Shown here: piece after piece, positions 45,916 to 57,062 of the stretch | Position numbering within the stretch: the first letter of the stretch is position 1 | Layout: every line of letters begins with the position of its first letter | Assembly: GCF_029893635.1 (NCBI RefSeq) | Contig: NZ_JARXYR010000002.1 | Coordinates: 4,870,929 to 4,934,928 of the forward strand | Direction of reading: 5' to 3' | From: Variovorax sp. TBS-050B | GTDB taxonomy: Bacteria; Pseudomonadota; Gammaproteobacteria; Burkholderiales; Burkholderiaceae_C | DNA: 64,000 nt | Notes under the pieces: generated by a model | The model's input: the letters and a program-made list of their open reading frames with translations, nothing else | What the model was told of the DNA's origin: nothing | Database searches by the model: none | Position numbers and translations under genes: made by a program

Positions 45916-46524
45916 CTAGCCCGCGTCGCCCGGCGCGGAGGGCGCCTCGGCGCCGTCCTTCCTGCCGAGGCCGATCTTCTTCATGAGGCCCGACATGACG
46001 CCGCCGGACTTCTGCGCGGCCGCGTCCGCGGCGCCGTCCGCATCGGCCGCGGGCGGCGCGCCGTAGCGGCTCTGCATCTCGGCGTCGAAGCGCTTGAAGA
46101 AGTCGTCGGCGGTCGATTTGGCCGCGCCGTCGATGAGGCGCTGGCCCAGCTGCGCGATCTTGCCGCCCACCTGCGCCTGCACCGTGTAGTCGAGTTCGCA
46201 GGCGGCGGCGCCGTCGGCCTCGCCTGCCACCGGCCGCAGCGTGACGCTCGACGAACCCTTGGCGAAGCCCGCGACGCCGCCCTGCCCTTCGAAGGCCAGC
46301 TTGTAGCCGTCGGGCGCGACGATGTCCGAGAGCATCACCTTGCCGTTGAACTTGGCCGAGACCGGGCCGATCTTCAGTGCGAGCGCCACGCTGTACTGGT
46401 TGTCGCCGGTGGGCTCGAACTTGTCGCAGCCGGGAATGCACTTCTTGAGCGTCTCGGGGTCGTTGAGCGCTTCCCAGGCCTGTTGTTGGGTCACGCCGAG
46501 GCGGCGGTTGCCGAGCATTTCCAT
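45916..46524 (-). CDS. coxG: CoxG-type SRPBCC protein
   Basis: A 202-residue protein with an SRPBCC (START-like) domain (1-150): MEMLGNRRLGVTQQQAWEAL, NDPETLKKCIPGC, and KVMLSDIVAPDGYKLAFEG. A C-terminal tail with a short amphipathic GVMSGLMKKIGL segment may contact the membrane. CoxG is thought to anchor CO dehydrogenase-like enzymes to the membrane or carry quinone. Start 46524 has AAAGGA upstream. It lies between the VWA gene and xdhC. Confidence 0.88.
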   Translation of the reverse strand: MEMLGNRRLGVTQQQAWEALNDPETLKKCIPGCDKFEPTGDNQYSVALALKIGPVSAKFNGKVMLSDIVAPDGYKLAFEGQGGVAGFAKGSSSVTLRPVAGEADGAAACELDYTVQAQVGGKIAQLGQRLIDGAAKSTADDFFKRFDAEMQSRYGAPPAADADGAADAAAQKSGGVMSGLMKKIGLGRKDGAEAPSAPGDAG

Positions 46525-46552
46525 GGTGGTTCCTTTGTTTTTCCGGATGTCG

Positions 46553-47758
46553 TCAGCGGCCGGACCGCATGAGGGCTGCGAGGCTGCCGGCCAGCTGTTC
46601 GAGCGCCTCGAGATTGTGGACCGCGAGCATCGCGTCCGCATGGCGGTGCAGCACGGTGGCCCCACGCGCCAGAGGGGCGTAGCCCTCGAAGCGCAGCAGC
46701 GGATTGAGCCACAGCAGCCGGCGCGAATGGCGCTTGAGCCAGAGCAGCTCGCGCTCGAGCATGGCCGGCTCGCCGGTGTCGAGCCCGTCGCTGATGACGA
46801 GCACCAGCGTGCGGCGCCCGGTCAGGCGGCGGGCATGCGCGTGGCGGAGTTCGGCGAGCGAGCTGCCGAGCCGCGTGCCGCCGGCGAAATCGTCGATCGC
46901 GAGGCTGGCCGCGGCGAGCATGGCATCGGTGTCGGCGAGGCGGAAGGCCGGCGTGAGGTCGGTCAGCCGGGTGCCGAAGGCGAACACGTCGCGCCGTCCG
47001 GCGCGGCGCGTGGCGGCATGCAGAAAGGCGAGCAGCAGCCGGGCATAGCGCTCCATCGAGCCCGACACGTCGACCAGCACCAGGAGCGGCAGCGGCTGCA
47101 CCCGCCGCTCGAGCCGCGGCAGGCGCAGGATCTCGCCGCCGTGGCGGGCCGCCTCGTGCAGCACGCCGGGCCAGTGCACGCGCGCACGCTCGTGGCCGGC
47201 CTCGCCGGCCGCGCGCAGCCGGCGCGAGGGCAGCGCGGGGATCGGCAGCGTCACGTCGCGCGCGAGCCGTTCGACCAGCCGGTACTCGGCCGCGCCGAGC
47301 GCATTGAAGTCGGCATGCTGCAGGCGCTGGCGGTCGCTCGAGGTCATGGCGGCATCGAACTCGACCTCCTTGTCGGGCTTGGCTTCGACCGCCGGCCGCG
47401 GCATGTGGCGCGGCGCGGCCAGTGCCTCGCGCACGCGCGGGCGCCGCTTCGAGGGCTCGGCCTTGCCTTCGGCGCTCGGCAGCATCTGCGCGAGCAGCTT
47501 GTTCGCGAGTTCCGGATCGCGGAACCATGCATCGAAGAGTTCGCGGAACACCAGCCGGTCCTGCTCGCGGCTCACCATCACGGCTTCCATCGCGGCGCCG
47601 AGGTCGGCCCGGCTTTCGAGGCCCACGAGCGTCGCGGCTTCTTCGGCGAGCGCGATGCGCGCGGCATCGGTGCGCACGCCCGCGCGGCGCAGCGCGCGCC
47701 CGAAGGCCGCGATGTTGCCGGCGAGCTTGCCGGTGCGGGCGTCGCCTAGCTGTTGCAT
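46553..47758 (-). CDS. VWA domain protein (CoxE-like)
   Basis: A 401-residue cytoplasmic protein with a C-terminal von Willebrand A domain. The MIDAS motif is LVLVDVSGSMERYARLLLAF, followed by FAGGTRLGSSLAEL and VISDGLDTGEP. The N-terminal 200 residues are the charged CoxE-type region. CoxE partners with the MoxR-type AAA+ protein CoxD to mature the copper-sulfur-molybdenum site of CO dehydrogenases; here it follows the MoxR gene, with a palindromic element between them. Confidence 0.9.
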   Translation of the reverse strand: MQQLGDARTGKLAGNIAAFGRALRRAGVRTDAARIALAEEAATLVGLESRADLGAAMEAVMVSREQDRLVFRELFDAWFRDPELANKLLAQMLPSAEGKAEPSKRRPRVREALAAPRHMPRPAVEAKPDKEVEFDAAMTSSDRQRLQHADFNALGAAEYRLVERLARDVTLPIPALPSRRLRAAGEAGHERARVHWPGVLHEAARHGGEILRLPRLERRVQPLPLLVLVDVSGSMERYARLLLAFLHAATRRAGRRDVFAFGTRLTDLTPAFRLADTDAMLAAASLAIDDFAGGTRLGSSLAELRHAHARRLTGRRTLVLVISDGLDTGEPAMLERELLWLKRHSRRLLWLNPLLRFEGYAPLARGATVLHRHADAMLAVHNLEALEQLAGSLAALMRSGR

Positions 47759-47781
47759 CTCTGAATACGGGAGCGGGGGCA

Positions 47782-47892
47782 GAACGCAGAAGTCGCGAAG
47801 GTTTCGCAGAAGTCGCAGAAGGAAGACAGGAAAAATTTCATGGCTGTCTTCTTCTGCGACTTCTGCGTGGTTTTTGACTTCCTTCTGCGTTC
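47782..47892. repeat. Palindromic element A1 between moxR-like and VWA genes
   Basis: An imperfect long palindrome. Perfect 11-bp outer arms GAACGCAGAAG (47782-47792) and CTTCTGCGTTC (47882-47892) enclose inner arms of about 24 bp (47806-47829 with 47844-47866, one bulged base). The central loop is about 14 bases. The left half is built of degenerate CGCAGAAGTCGC-like units. It is related to the element at 48836. No coding content and no transposase. In the operon transcript it would form a long hairpin. Confidence 0.8.
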
Positions 47893-47903
47893 GGTTCCCG
47901 CAT

Positions 47904-48803
47904 TCATGACCCTGCCTCCTCCGGCCGCAGCAGTTCGGAGGCCAGTTCCTGCGTCAGCGCGGCCACGTCGTCGCGCTGCTTGAACAGGATGCCGGCGGTG
48001 TCGACCACCACTTCGGGATCGAGCTCGACGGTGTCGAGCGCGATCAGCGCGCGCGCCCATTCGACGCTCTCGGCGATGCCGGGGGCGCGCTGGAAGGCAT
48101 TGGCGAAGGGCGCGTCGCGCAGCCGCGCGACGAAGGCCGCGACCTGCGCGGAGAGCTTCTCGCCGGCCTGCGGCACCTGGGCGCGCACGATGGCGAGCTC
48201 GCGTTCGCGCTCGGGGTAGTCGAGCCAGTGGTAGAGGCAGCGCCGCTTGACCGCGTCGTTGAGTTCGCGCGTGCGGTTGCTCGTGAGGATGGTGACCGGT
48301 GGCACCACCGCGCGCACGGTGCCGAGCTCGGGAATGCTGACCTGGTACTCGCCGAGGTATTCGAGCAGGAAGGCCTCGAAGGGCTCGTCGGCGCGGTCGA
48401 CCTCGTCGATCAGCAGCACCGCGCCGGGCGCCGGCGTCTGCAAGGCCTGCAGCAGCGGGCGGCGGATCAGGTAGTGCGGCTGGTAGACCTCGGCCTCGAC
48501 GTCGCGTGCCGCGCCGGCGGCTTCGGCGGCGCGCATGTGCAGCAGCTGCGCGGCGTAGTTCCATTCGTAGAGCGCCTCGCGCTGCTCCAGGCCGTCGTAG
48601 CACTGCAGCCGCAGCAACTCGCGTTTCAGCGCCGTCGAGAGCGCCTTCGCGAGTTCGGTCTTGCCCACCCCCGGCTCGCCCTCGAGCAGCAGCGGGCGCT
48701 GGAGCTTGAGCGCGAGGTACACCGCGGTCGCGAGGCGCCGGTCGGCGAAGTAGCCGGCCTGCACCAGGCTGTCGGAAAGGGAATCGATCGTTGGGAAGGT
48801 CAT
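47904..48803 (-). CDS. MoxR family AAA+ ATPase (CoxD-like)
   Basis: A 299-residue AAA+ ATPase: Walker A LLEGEPGVGKTELAKALSTA, Walker B AVLLIDEVDRADEPFEAFLL, sensor-1 region PVTILTSNRTRELNDAVKRR, and an arginine-finger CLYHWLDYPERERE. The MoxR family acts as a chaperone-like motor with VWA partners. Beside the hydroxylase subunits it is most like CoxD. The gene is bracketed by related palindromic elements (47782-47892 and 48836-48944). Confidence 0.92.
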   Translation of the reverse strand: MTFPTIDSLSDSLVQAGYFADRRLATAVYLALKLQRPLLLEGEPGVGKTELAKALSTALKRELLRLQCYDGLEQREALYEWNYAAQLLHMRAAEAAGAARDVEAEVYQPHYLIRRPLLQALQTPAPGAVLLIDEVDRADEPFEAFLLEYLGEYQVSIPELGTVRAVVPPVTILTSNRTRELNDAVKRRCLYHWLDYPERERELAIVRAQVPQAGEKLSAQVAAFVARLRDAPFANAFQRAPGIAESVEWARALIALDTVELDPEVVVDTAGILFKQRDDVAALTQELASELLRPEEAGS

Positions 48804-48835
48804 GGGCTGGTGTGCCGGTTCGGGATCGGACGTCC

Positions 48836-48944
48836 GGACGCAGAGGACGCGAAGGTTCCGCGAAGGACGCGAAAGAAGCGCAGAGAAATCCTATTCTGGT
48901 TTTCTTCTGCGCCCTTCGCGAATCTTTCGCGTTCTTCGCGTTCG
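48836..48944. repeat. Palindromic element A2 between FAD-subunit and moxR-like genes
   Basis: Imperfect inverted repeat with a left half built of CGCAGAGGACGCGAAGG-type units and a right half ending TTCTTCGCGTTCGG. Its left half aligns along most of its length with that of the element at 47782 (shared CGCAGA, CGCGAAGGTT, CGCAGAGAAA-like blocks). The two elements thus look like diverged copies. It fills almost all of the 155-base spacer. Confidence 0.75.
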
Positions 48945-48958
48945 GCTGCCCGCCTTTT

Positions 48959-49750
48959 TCAGCCCAGCACCCGCGCCACCGCCCTCTGCGTGAGCACGCT
49001 GATCAGGTTCGCGCGGTAGGCGGCCGAGGCGTGCAGGTCGCTGTTGAGTTCGCTCGCGTCGATCTTCACCGATGCGGCCGAGGCGGCCGTGAAATCGCGG
49101 TTGAGCGCCTCCTCCAGGCCGGCATGGCGGAACACGCCGTTGCCGGCGCCGGTGACGGCCACGCGCACGCCGCCGTCGTACTGCGCGAGGAACACGCCGA
49201 CGAGCGGGAACTGCGAGGCCTTCTGGCGCAGCTTTTCGTAGGCGGCGTGCTTCGGGACCGGGAAGCGGATCGCGGTGATCAGCTCGTCCTCCTCGAGTGC
49301 GGTCGTGAAGAGGCCGAGGAAGAAATCGTCGGCCGCGATCTCGCGCTTCGAGGTGACGATGGTCGCGCCCGCGCCGAGCACCGCGCTCGGGTAGCAGGCG
49401 GCCGGGTCGTTGTTGGCGACGGAGCCGCCGATCGTGCCCATCGCGCGCACCTGCCGGTCGCCGATGCGCGATGCCAGGTCGGCGAGCGCGGGGAACGCGG
49501 CTTTCACGTCGGCGTTGTTCGCGACCTCGACGTGGCGCGACATCGCGCCGACGGTGAGGGTGTCGCCGTCGCGGCGGATGCCGGTGAGCTCCGAGATGCC
49601 GCCGAGGTCCACGAGCTGCTCGGGGGCCGAGAGCCGCAGCTTCATCGAGGCCAGCAGGGTCTGGCCGCCCGCGAGCGGCTTGGCGCCGGCGCCGACGAGG
49701 CGGGCCGCATCGGCCACGCTGGCAGGCCGTTCGAGTGTGAAGGCGTACAT
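48959..49750 (-). CDS. FAD-binding subunit of xanthine/CO dehydrogenase family enzyme (CoxM-like)
   Basis: A 263-residue flavoprotein subunit. The FAD-binding motifs are AGGQTLLASMKLRLSAPE and TIGGSVANNDPAACYPSAVL. The C-terminal CO dehydrogenase flavoprotein domain follows (from about 175). It carries electrons from the iron-sulfur subunit to the acceptor. ATG 49750 gives the usual YAFTLERPASVADA start. It lies between coxL-like and moxR-like genes. Confidence 0.92.
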   Translation of the reverse strand: MYAFTLERPASVADAARLVGAGAKPLAGGQTLLASMKLRLSAPEQLVDLGGISELTGIRRDGDTLTVGAMSRHVEVANNADVKAAFPALADLASRIGDRQVRAMGTIGGSVANNDPAACYPSAVLGAGATIVTSKREIAADDFFLGLFTTALEEDELITAIRFPVPKHAAYEKLRQKASQFPLVGVFLAQYDGGVRVAVTGAGNGVFRHAGLEEALNRDFTAASAASVKIDASELNSDLHASAAYRANLISVLTQRAVARVLG

Positions 49751-49782
49751 GGTGTGGGTCCTTCTCTGTTGTTGTTCGGTGT

Positions 49783-52218
<2,436 letters not shown>

Positions 52219-52231
52219 GATGCCGCTCCCT

Positions 52232-52729
<498 letters not shown>

Positions 52730-52908
52730 GTGGCTGTCTCCATGGAAGGTGATGGCTGGTTTGCAAGGGCATCTTGGATGCCGGCCTCGCGCACTATCCT
52801 AGGCAAAACCCTCAGCGCTTGCGCGGCACACGCGAAATTCTCAAAATGAAACAGCTTGCGGCCGGCAAGCTGCCCGAAAACCCCGCCTCCACCGCGCGAG
52901 CCCCCACG

Positions 52909-54045
52909 ATGTCCGCCTCGATCGCTTCCTCCCTGCCCGAGCGCTCGCTCGCCATTGCGCAGGCGCGGCGCGCGCTGATCCACGGCGACGTCGCGCGCGC
53001 GCACGCGGCGGCGGTGCGCATCGAACCCTGGATCGCGCGCTCCTGGCAGCGCTGCATCGAGGCCGGCCGGCAGCCCCAGCAGCGCGTGAGCTTCGACCCG
53101 GTGGCGCCCTCGGCGGTCCGCGAGGTGGCCGAGCGCAACCGGGCGCTGCTCGCGGCGGCCCGGCCCGTGATCGAGCGGCTCTCGCGCGCCATCGCCGACA
53201 CGCGCTACTTCGCGCTGCTGACCGACGCCGAGGGCATCGTGGTCGACGTGGGCGCCCTGCCCGACGGCACCGACAGCGCCACCCGGCACGCGCGCGACAT
53301 CGGGCGCATCGGCGTCGACCTGTCGGAACGCGCCATCGGCACCAGCGCCATCAGCACCGCGCTGGCGGAGCAGGAATCGGTCTGGCTGCACCGCGGCGAG
53401 CATTTCTTCGAAGACACCAGCGTCTACAGCTGCGCCGGCGCACCGCTCTTCGGCCCGCGGGGCGACTGCATCGGCATGCTCGACCTGACCGGCGTGCAGG
53501 TGGCCGAGCGGCCGGAGCTGCGGCACCTGGCCACGCTCTCGGCGCGCAGCATCGAGAACCGGCTGGTGCTGAACCAGCCCTGCGAGATGCGGCTGCACCT
53601 CTCCTGGCCCGGCTGCCCCGCGAGCGAGGCCACCGAGGGCCTGCTGTGCGTCGATGCCGAGGGCGGCGTGACGGGCGCCAACGCGGCGGCGCGGCAGATG
53701 CTGCACGAGCCGCTGGCACGCCACCCGCACGCCCCGCTGCATTGCGGCGATCTGTTCGCGCTGCCGCTGCAGATGCTGTTCGACGCGGCCCGGCGCGGCG
53801 ATGCGGTGCTCGAGGCGCCGCTCTGGTCCGGCCTGCGCGTGCAGGTCCGGCCGCAGCGCGGCGGCACGGCGTCGAGGGGCGCGGTGGTCGAGGCCCGGCC
53901 GCGGCTGCGCGACGTCGAGACCGCGCTGATCCGCAAGGCCGTGGCCGATGCCCGCGGCAACGTGGCCGAAGCGGCCCGCGCACTGGGGATCAGCCGGGCC
54001 ACGGTCTACCGCAAGCTGTGGCGCGGGCGCCAGCCGCCGAACTGA
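52909..54045 (+). CDS. GAF-Fis transcriptional regulator lacking the AAA+ domain
   Basis: A 378-residue cytoplasmic regulator. Residues about 60-220 resemble the AcoR/GAF N-terminal sensor (PWIARSWQRCIEAGRQPQQR, YFALLTDAEGIVVDVG, DLSERAIGTSAISTALAE). The C-terminus is a Fis-type helix-turn-helix (GNVAEAARALGISRATVYRK). The sigma-54 AAA+ ATPase with GAFTGA is absent, so it cannot open sigma-54 promoters itself. ATG 52909 begins the conserved part; ATG 52846 would add 21 residues without a good RBS. It is divergent from the hydroxylase cluster and is its likely regulator. Confidence 0.85.
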   Translation: MSASIASSLPERSLAIAQARRALIHGDVARAHAAAVRIEPWIARSWQRCIEAGRQPQQRVSFDPVAPSAVREVAERNRALLAAARPVIERLSRAIADTRYFALLTDAEGIVVDVGALPDGTDSATRHARDIGRIGVDLSERAIGTSAISTALAEQESVWLHRGEHFFEDTSVYSCAGAPLFGPRGDCIGMLDLTGVQVAERPELRHLATLSARSIENRLVLNQPCEMRLHLSWPGCPASEATEGLLCVDAEGGVTGANAAARQMLHEPLARHPHAPLHCGDLFALPLQMLFDAARRGDAVLEAPLWSGLRVQVRPQRGGTASRGAVVEARPRLRDVETALIRKAVADARGNVAEAARALGISRATVYRKLWRGRQPPN

Positions 54046-54054
54046 GCGGGCTGG

Positions 54055-54167
54055 CTCCTTCCCCCTCTGGGGGAAGGCGGGGATGGGGGCACACGGCGCA
54101 TGCAGCGCCAAGGCTTTTTTCGAGGCCGCGAGCCCCCACCCCAGCCCTCCCCCAGCGGGGGAGGGAG
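54055..54167. repeat. GC-rich cloverleaf-type intergenic repeat, copy 1
   Basis: Two small hairpins (CCTTCCCCC/GGGGGAAGG and CCCTCCCCC/GGGGGAGGG) flank arms GGGGATGGGGGC and GCCCCCACCCC that can pair with each other, giving a three-way fold. A loop region with GCGCATGC lies between. The element fills the spacer between convergent genes. A second copy of the same design lies at 60561-60674. Confidence 0.8.
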
Positions 54168-54176
54168 TCAGGCCGC

Positions 54177-54551
54177 TCAGTTCGCCGGCACCTTGTCCAG
54201 AAACCCCGTCACCGAACGCAGCCTGCCCCCGTCGAGCTGGGCGAAATCGGTGCCCTGGATCATGTCCTCGGCCTCGCTCGGCCCCAGGGTCCACGAGAAG
54301 CGCAGGTTGTCGCCGTGCGCCTCGGGCTGCCCCAGCAGCTTGAAGCGGAAACCCGGGAAGCGCTGCTGCACGGCGCCGACCAGCGCGCCGATCTGCTCGC
54401 GGCCGCTGGCCTGGGCCAACGGGTCGACGTAGCGGGCATCGGCGGTCCAGCCGGATTCGATCAGTTCGGCGCGGCGCGCGGCATCGGTTTCGTTCCAGAC
54501 GGCGATGTAGCGCTGGGCGATGGCGGTGGCGTCATGGGCGGCGGTGTTCAT
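54177..54551 (-). CDS. NTF2-like / SnoaL-type protein
   Basis: A 124-residue single-domain protein of the NTF2-like cone fold: AIAQRYIAVWNETDAARRAE, WTADARYVDPLAQASGREQI, VQQRFPGFRFKLLGQPEAH and LRFSWTLGPSEAEDMIQGTD. Related proteins are small-molecule isomerases, hydroxylase partners or unknowns; no catalytic set is convincing here. ATG 54551 has AAAGGA upstream. It is the only gene between the repeat and the tungstate transporter. Confidence 0.8.
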   Translation of the reverse strand: MNTAAHDATAIAQRYIAVWNETDAARRAELIESGWTADARYVDPLAQASGREQIGALVGAVQQRFPGFRFKLLGQPEAHGDNLRFSWTLGPSEAEDMIQGTDFAQLDGGRLRSVTGFLDKVPAN

Positions 54552-54657
54552 GGTGCGGTCCTTTCGAGGTTGAAACCCGCAACTGCGCGGGGTGAAAGGA
54601 TGGTCGCGCCGCGCACGTCCGGCGTCGATGACCTCGGAGGTCATGACGCCCGCGCGA

Positions 54658-55491
54658 TCAGTTGGCCGCGGCGTTCGGGAAGAACAGCTGCTCGCCGCCG
54701 ATCTTGTAGCTCGCGATGGTGTCCTGCCCCGCGGGCGAGATCACCCAGTCGACGAACTTCTGCGCGCCCTTGCTGTTGAGCGACGGAAACTTCGCCGGGC
54801 TCACCACCATCACGCCGTACTGGTTGAAGAGCCGCTTGTCGCCTTCGACCAACACCGCCAGGTCGGCGCGGTTCTTGAAGCTGAGCCAGGTGCCGCGGTC
54901 GGCCAGCACGTAGGCACCCGACGAGGCCGCGATGTTCAGCGCCGGGCCCATGCCGCAGCCGCATTCCTTGTAGCCCGTGCCCTTGCGGTCGTTGGGCACC
55001 GGCTGGCCCGCCTCGGCCACGCCGGCCTGCGCCCAGAGCCGGCGCTCCGCCGCGTCGGTGCCGCTCTTGTCGCCGCGCGAGACGAAGGGCGCGTTGGCCG
55101 CGGCGATCTTCTTCAGCGCGGCGGCGATGTCCTTGCCGCGGGTGCCCGCGGGATCGTTCTTCGGCCCCACGAGCACGAAGTCGTTGTACATCACGGGATG
55201 GCGCTTCGCGCTGAAGCCCTCGGCCACGAACTTCTCCTCCGCCGCGGTGTCGTGCACGAACAGCACGTCGGCATCGCCGCGCTTGGCCATGTCGATGGCC
55301 TGCCCGGTGCCCACCGCCACAACCTTCACGTCGATGTCGCTGGCCTTCTTGAAGGCCGGCAGCAGATGGCCGAAGAGGCCCGACTGCTCGGTGGACGTGG
55401 TCGAGGCCATGGTGATGGTCTCGGCGTGGACGGCGACGGCCGCGAAGGCCGCGACCAGCGCGGCGCCCAGTTGCTTGTGGAACAGCTTCAT
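54658..55491 (-). CDS. tupA: Tungstate-type ABC transporter substrate-binding protein
   Basis: A 277-residue periplasmic binding protein. The signal peptide is KLFHKQLGAALVAAFAAVAV. The mature part has TITMASTTSTEQSGLFGHLL, the oxyanion-binding stretch VVAVGTGQAIDMAKRGDADV, HDTAAEEKFVAEGF and FVSRGDKSGTDAAERRLW; the TTST and SRGDKSGT motifs are typical of TupA. Tungstate or molybdate is bound; TupA-type proteins favour tungstate. It is last in the operon, overlapping tupC by four bases. Confidence 0.9.
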   Translation of the reverse strand: MKLFHKQLGAALVAAFAAVAVHAETITMASTTSTEQSGLFGHLLPAFKKASDIDVKVVAVGTGQAIDMAKRGDADVLFVHDTAAEEKFVAEGFSAKRHPVMYNDFVLVGPKNDPAGTRGKDIAAALKKIAAANAPFVSRGDKSGTDAAERRLWAQAGVAEAGQPVPNDRKGTGYKECGCGMGPALNIAASSGAYVLADRGTWLSFKNRADLAVLVEGDKRLFNQYGVMVVSPAKFPSLNSKGAQKFVDWVISPAGQDTIASYKIGGEQLFFPNAAAN

Positions 55492-56207
55492 GCCAACTCT
55501 CCTTTGACGAACAGGCGGGCCTCTTCCGGCAGGGGCCCATGAAAGAAATCGTGCACGGGCAGGTCGGCCAGGATGCGGCCGTGCTCGAGGTAGACCACGC
55601 GCGTGGCCAGCCGCTTGACCTGCCCCAGGTTGTGGCTCGCGAACACCAGCGTGCGGCCGCTCGCGGCCTCGGCGATCAGCGATTCGACCTCGCGCTTGGC
55701 GGTGGGGTCGAGGCTCGCGGTGGGCTCGTCGAGCAGCAGCACCGCGGGATGCAGCGCCCAGGCGCGCGCCAGCGCCACGCGCTGCTGCTGGCCGCCCGAG
55801 AGCGCGCGCGCATTGCGGCCCGCCAGGTCCTCGAGCCCCACGCGCGCGAGCGCTGGCAAGGCAGCCCGGCGCGCCTCGCGCCACGGCATGCCGCGCAGCC
55901 ACAAGGCCAGCGCCACGTTGCTGGCCACCGAGGCGCGCAGCATGTGCGGGCGCTGGAACAGCATGGCCTGCGCACGCCGCGGCGCGGCGCTGGTGAGGCT
56001 GCCCGCCGCATGCGGCACGAGGCCGTGCAGCAGGCGCAGCAGCGTGGTCTTGCCGCTGCCGTTGGCGCCGATCAGCGCCACGCGCTCGCCGGCCGCGATC
56101 GTCAGGCTGGCGCCCTGCAGCGCCGCCACCCGCCCGAGCCGCACGTCGACGCCGTAGAGTGCGAACACCGTCGGATCGGCGCTCGCAAGCTGCGCATGCT
56201 CGTTCAC
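55488..56207 (-). CDS. tupC: Tungstate-type ABC transporter ATP-binding protein
   Basis: A 239-residue ATPase: Walker A LIGANGSGKTTLLRLL, signature ALSGGQQQRVALARAW, Walker B AVLLLDEPTASLDP, and His-switch VFASHNLGQVKRLA. The GTG start at 56207 overlaps the permease stop in GTGA. No C-terminal TOBE domain is present, unlike ModC. It powers uptake with TupB. Confidence 0.9.
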   Translation of the reverse strand: MNEHAQLASADPTVFALYGVDVRLGRVAALQGASLTIAAGERVALIGANGSGKTTLLRLLHGLVPHAAGSLTSAAPRRAQAMLFQRPHMLRASVASNVALALWLRGMPWREARRAALPALARVGLEDLAGRNARALSGGQQQRVALARAWALHPAVLLLDEPTASLDPTAKREVESLIAEAASGRTLVFASHNLGQVKRLATRVVYLEHGRILADLPVHDFFHGPLPEEARLFVKGELA

Positions 56208-56959
56208 GGCCGCGCCTCCGTGCGCCATGCCGGCGCCGGCGCGCCCGTTCCGCCGCCGCCGTCCACCCGTTCGCGCCAGCCGCGCACCGCGGCGATGGCC
56301 AGGTTGAGCACCAGCACCACGCCCAGCAGCACGATGCCGAGCGCGAGCGCGAGCGGCAGGTCGCCCTTGCTGGTCTCGAGCGCGATGGCGGTCGTCATCA
56401 CGCGCGTGAAGCCGTCGATGTTGCCGCCCACCACCATCACCGCGCCCACCTCCGACACCGCGCGGCCGAAGGCGGCGATCAGCACGGTGAGCAGCGCATA
56501 GCGCTCGTCCCACACCAGCAGCAGCGCCCGCGCCAGCGGCCGCGCGCCCAACGAGCGCAGCTGCTCGCCGTGCGCGCGCTCGGCGTCCTCGATGGTCTGC
56601 CGCGTGAGCGCCGTCACCACCGGCAGCACCAGCACCGTCTGTGCGAGCACCATGGCCTGGAACGAGAACAGCCAGCCCAGGAAGCCGAGCGGCCCCGAGC
56701 GCGACAGCAGCAGGTAGATCACGAGCCCCACCACCACCGAGGGCAGCGCCAGCAGCGTGTTCAACAGCGTGAGCAGCGCGCCGCGGCCGCGGAAGCGCGC
56801 CACCCCGAGCCAGGCGCCGAGCAGCAGGCCGAAGCCGCAGGCCAGCGCGCAGGCGCTGGCGCTGACTGCCAGCGAGCGCCCGACGATCGCGAGCAGCACC
56901 GGGTCGCCGGACAGGAGCAACTGCCAGGCGGCGACGGCGCTCTGCGCGAAAGTGTTCAT
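56204..56959 (-). CDS. tupB: Tungstate-type ABC transporter permease
   Basis: A 251-residue inner-membrane protein of the BPD_transp_1 family, with about five or six helices. VGRSLAVSASACALACGFGL opens the permease domain and EQLRSLGARPLARALLLVWD is the EAA-type loop contacting TupC. GAVMVVGGNIDGFTRVMTTA is typical of the tungstate/Wtp-like subgroup. It is the first gene of the operon; the palindrome at 57021-57042 lies 62 bases before its ATG. Confidence 0.9.
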   Translation of the reverse strand: MNTFAQSAVAAWQLLLSGDPVLLAIVGRSLAVSASACALACGFGLLLGAWLGVARFRGRGALLTLLNTLLALPSVVVGLVIYLLLSRSGPLGFLGWLFSFQAMVLAQTVLVLPVVTALTRQTIEDAERAHGEQLRSLGARPLARALLLVWDERYALLTVLIAAFGRAVSEVGAVMVVGGNIDGFTRVMTTAIALETSKGDLPLALALGIVLLGVVLVLNLAIAAVRGWRERVDGGGGTGAPAPAWRTEARP

Positions 56960-57020
56960 GCGGCGGGATTCGGCGGGGTACGGAAGAAGGCGCCGCAGTA
57001 TCGGCGTGTACCTCGAACTG

Positions 57021-57042
57021 CCTATGCAAATATTTGCATAGG
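57021..57042. promoter_or_regulatory. Perfect 22-bp palindrome upstream of tupB, likely operator
   Basis: Half sites CCTATGCAAAT and ATTTGCATAGG form a perfect, gapless 22-bp dyad in the 103-base spacer between the M81 gene end and tupB. AT-rich sequence stands out against the surrounding GC. The position suits a dimeric repressor controlling the tup operon, probably responding to tungstate or molybdate, but I recall no matching consensus. It does not resemble the E. coli ModE box. Confidence 0.7.
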
Positions 57043-57062
57043 CTTTCGCCGCCGCCCGGGTT

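Noticed and set aside
47746..48603. Minus-strand frame running through palindrome A1 into moxR
   Set aside because: It is a shadow frame of the moxR-like gene with Arg-rich composition; the palindrome is intergenic.
57021..57042. ModE box upstream of tupB
   Set aside because: The half site lacks the TATAT-type core I associate with ModE operators, so only a generic operator is claimed.
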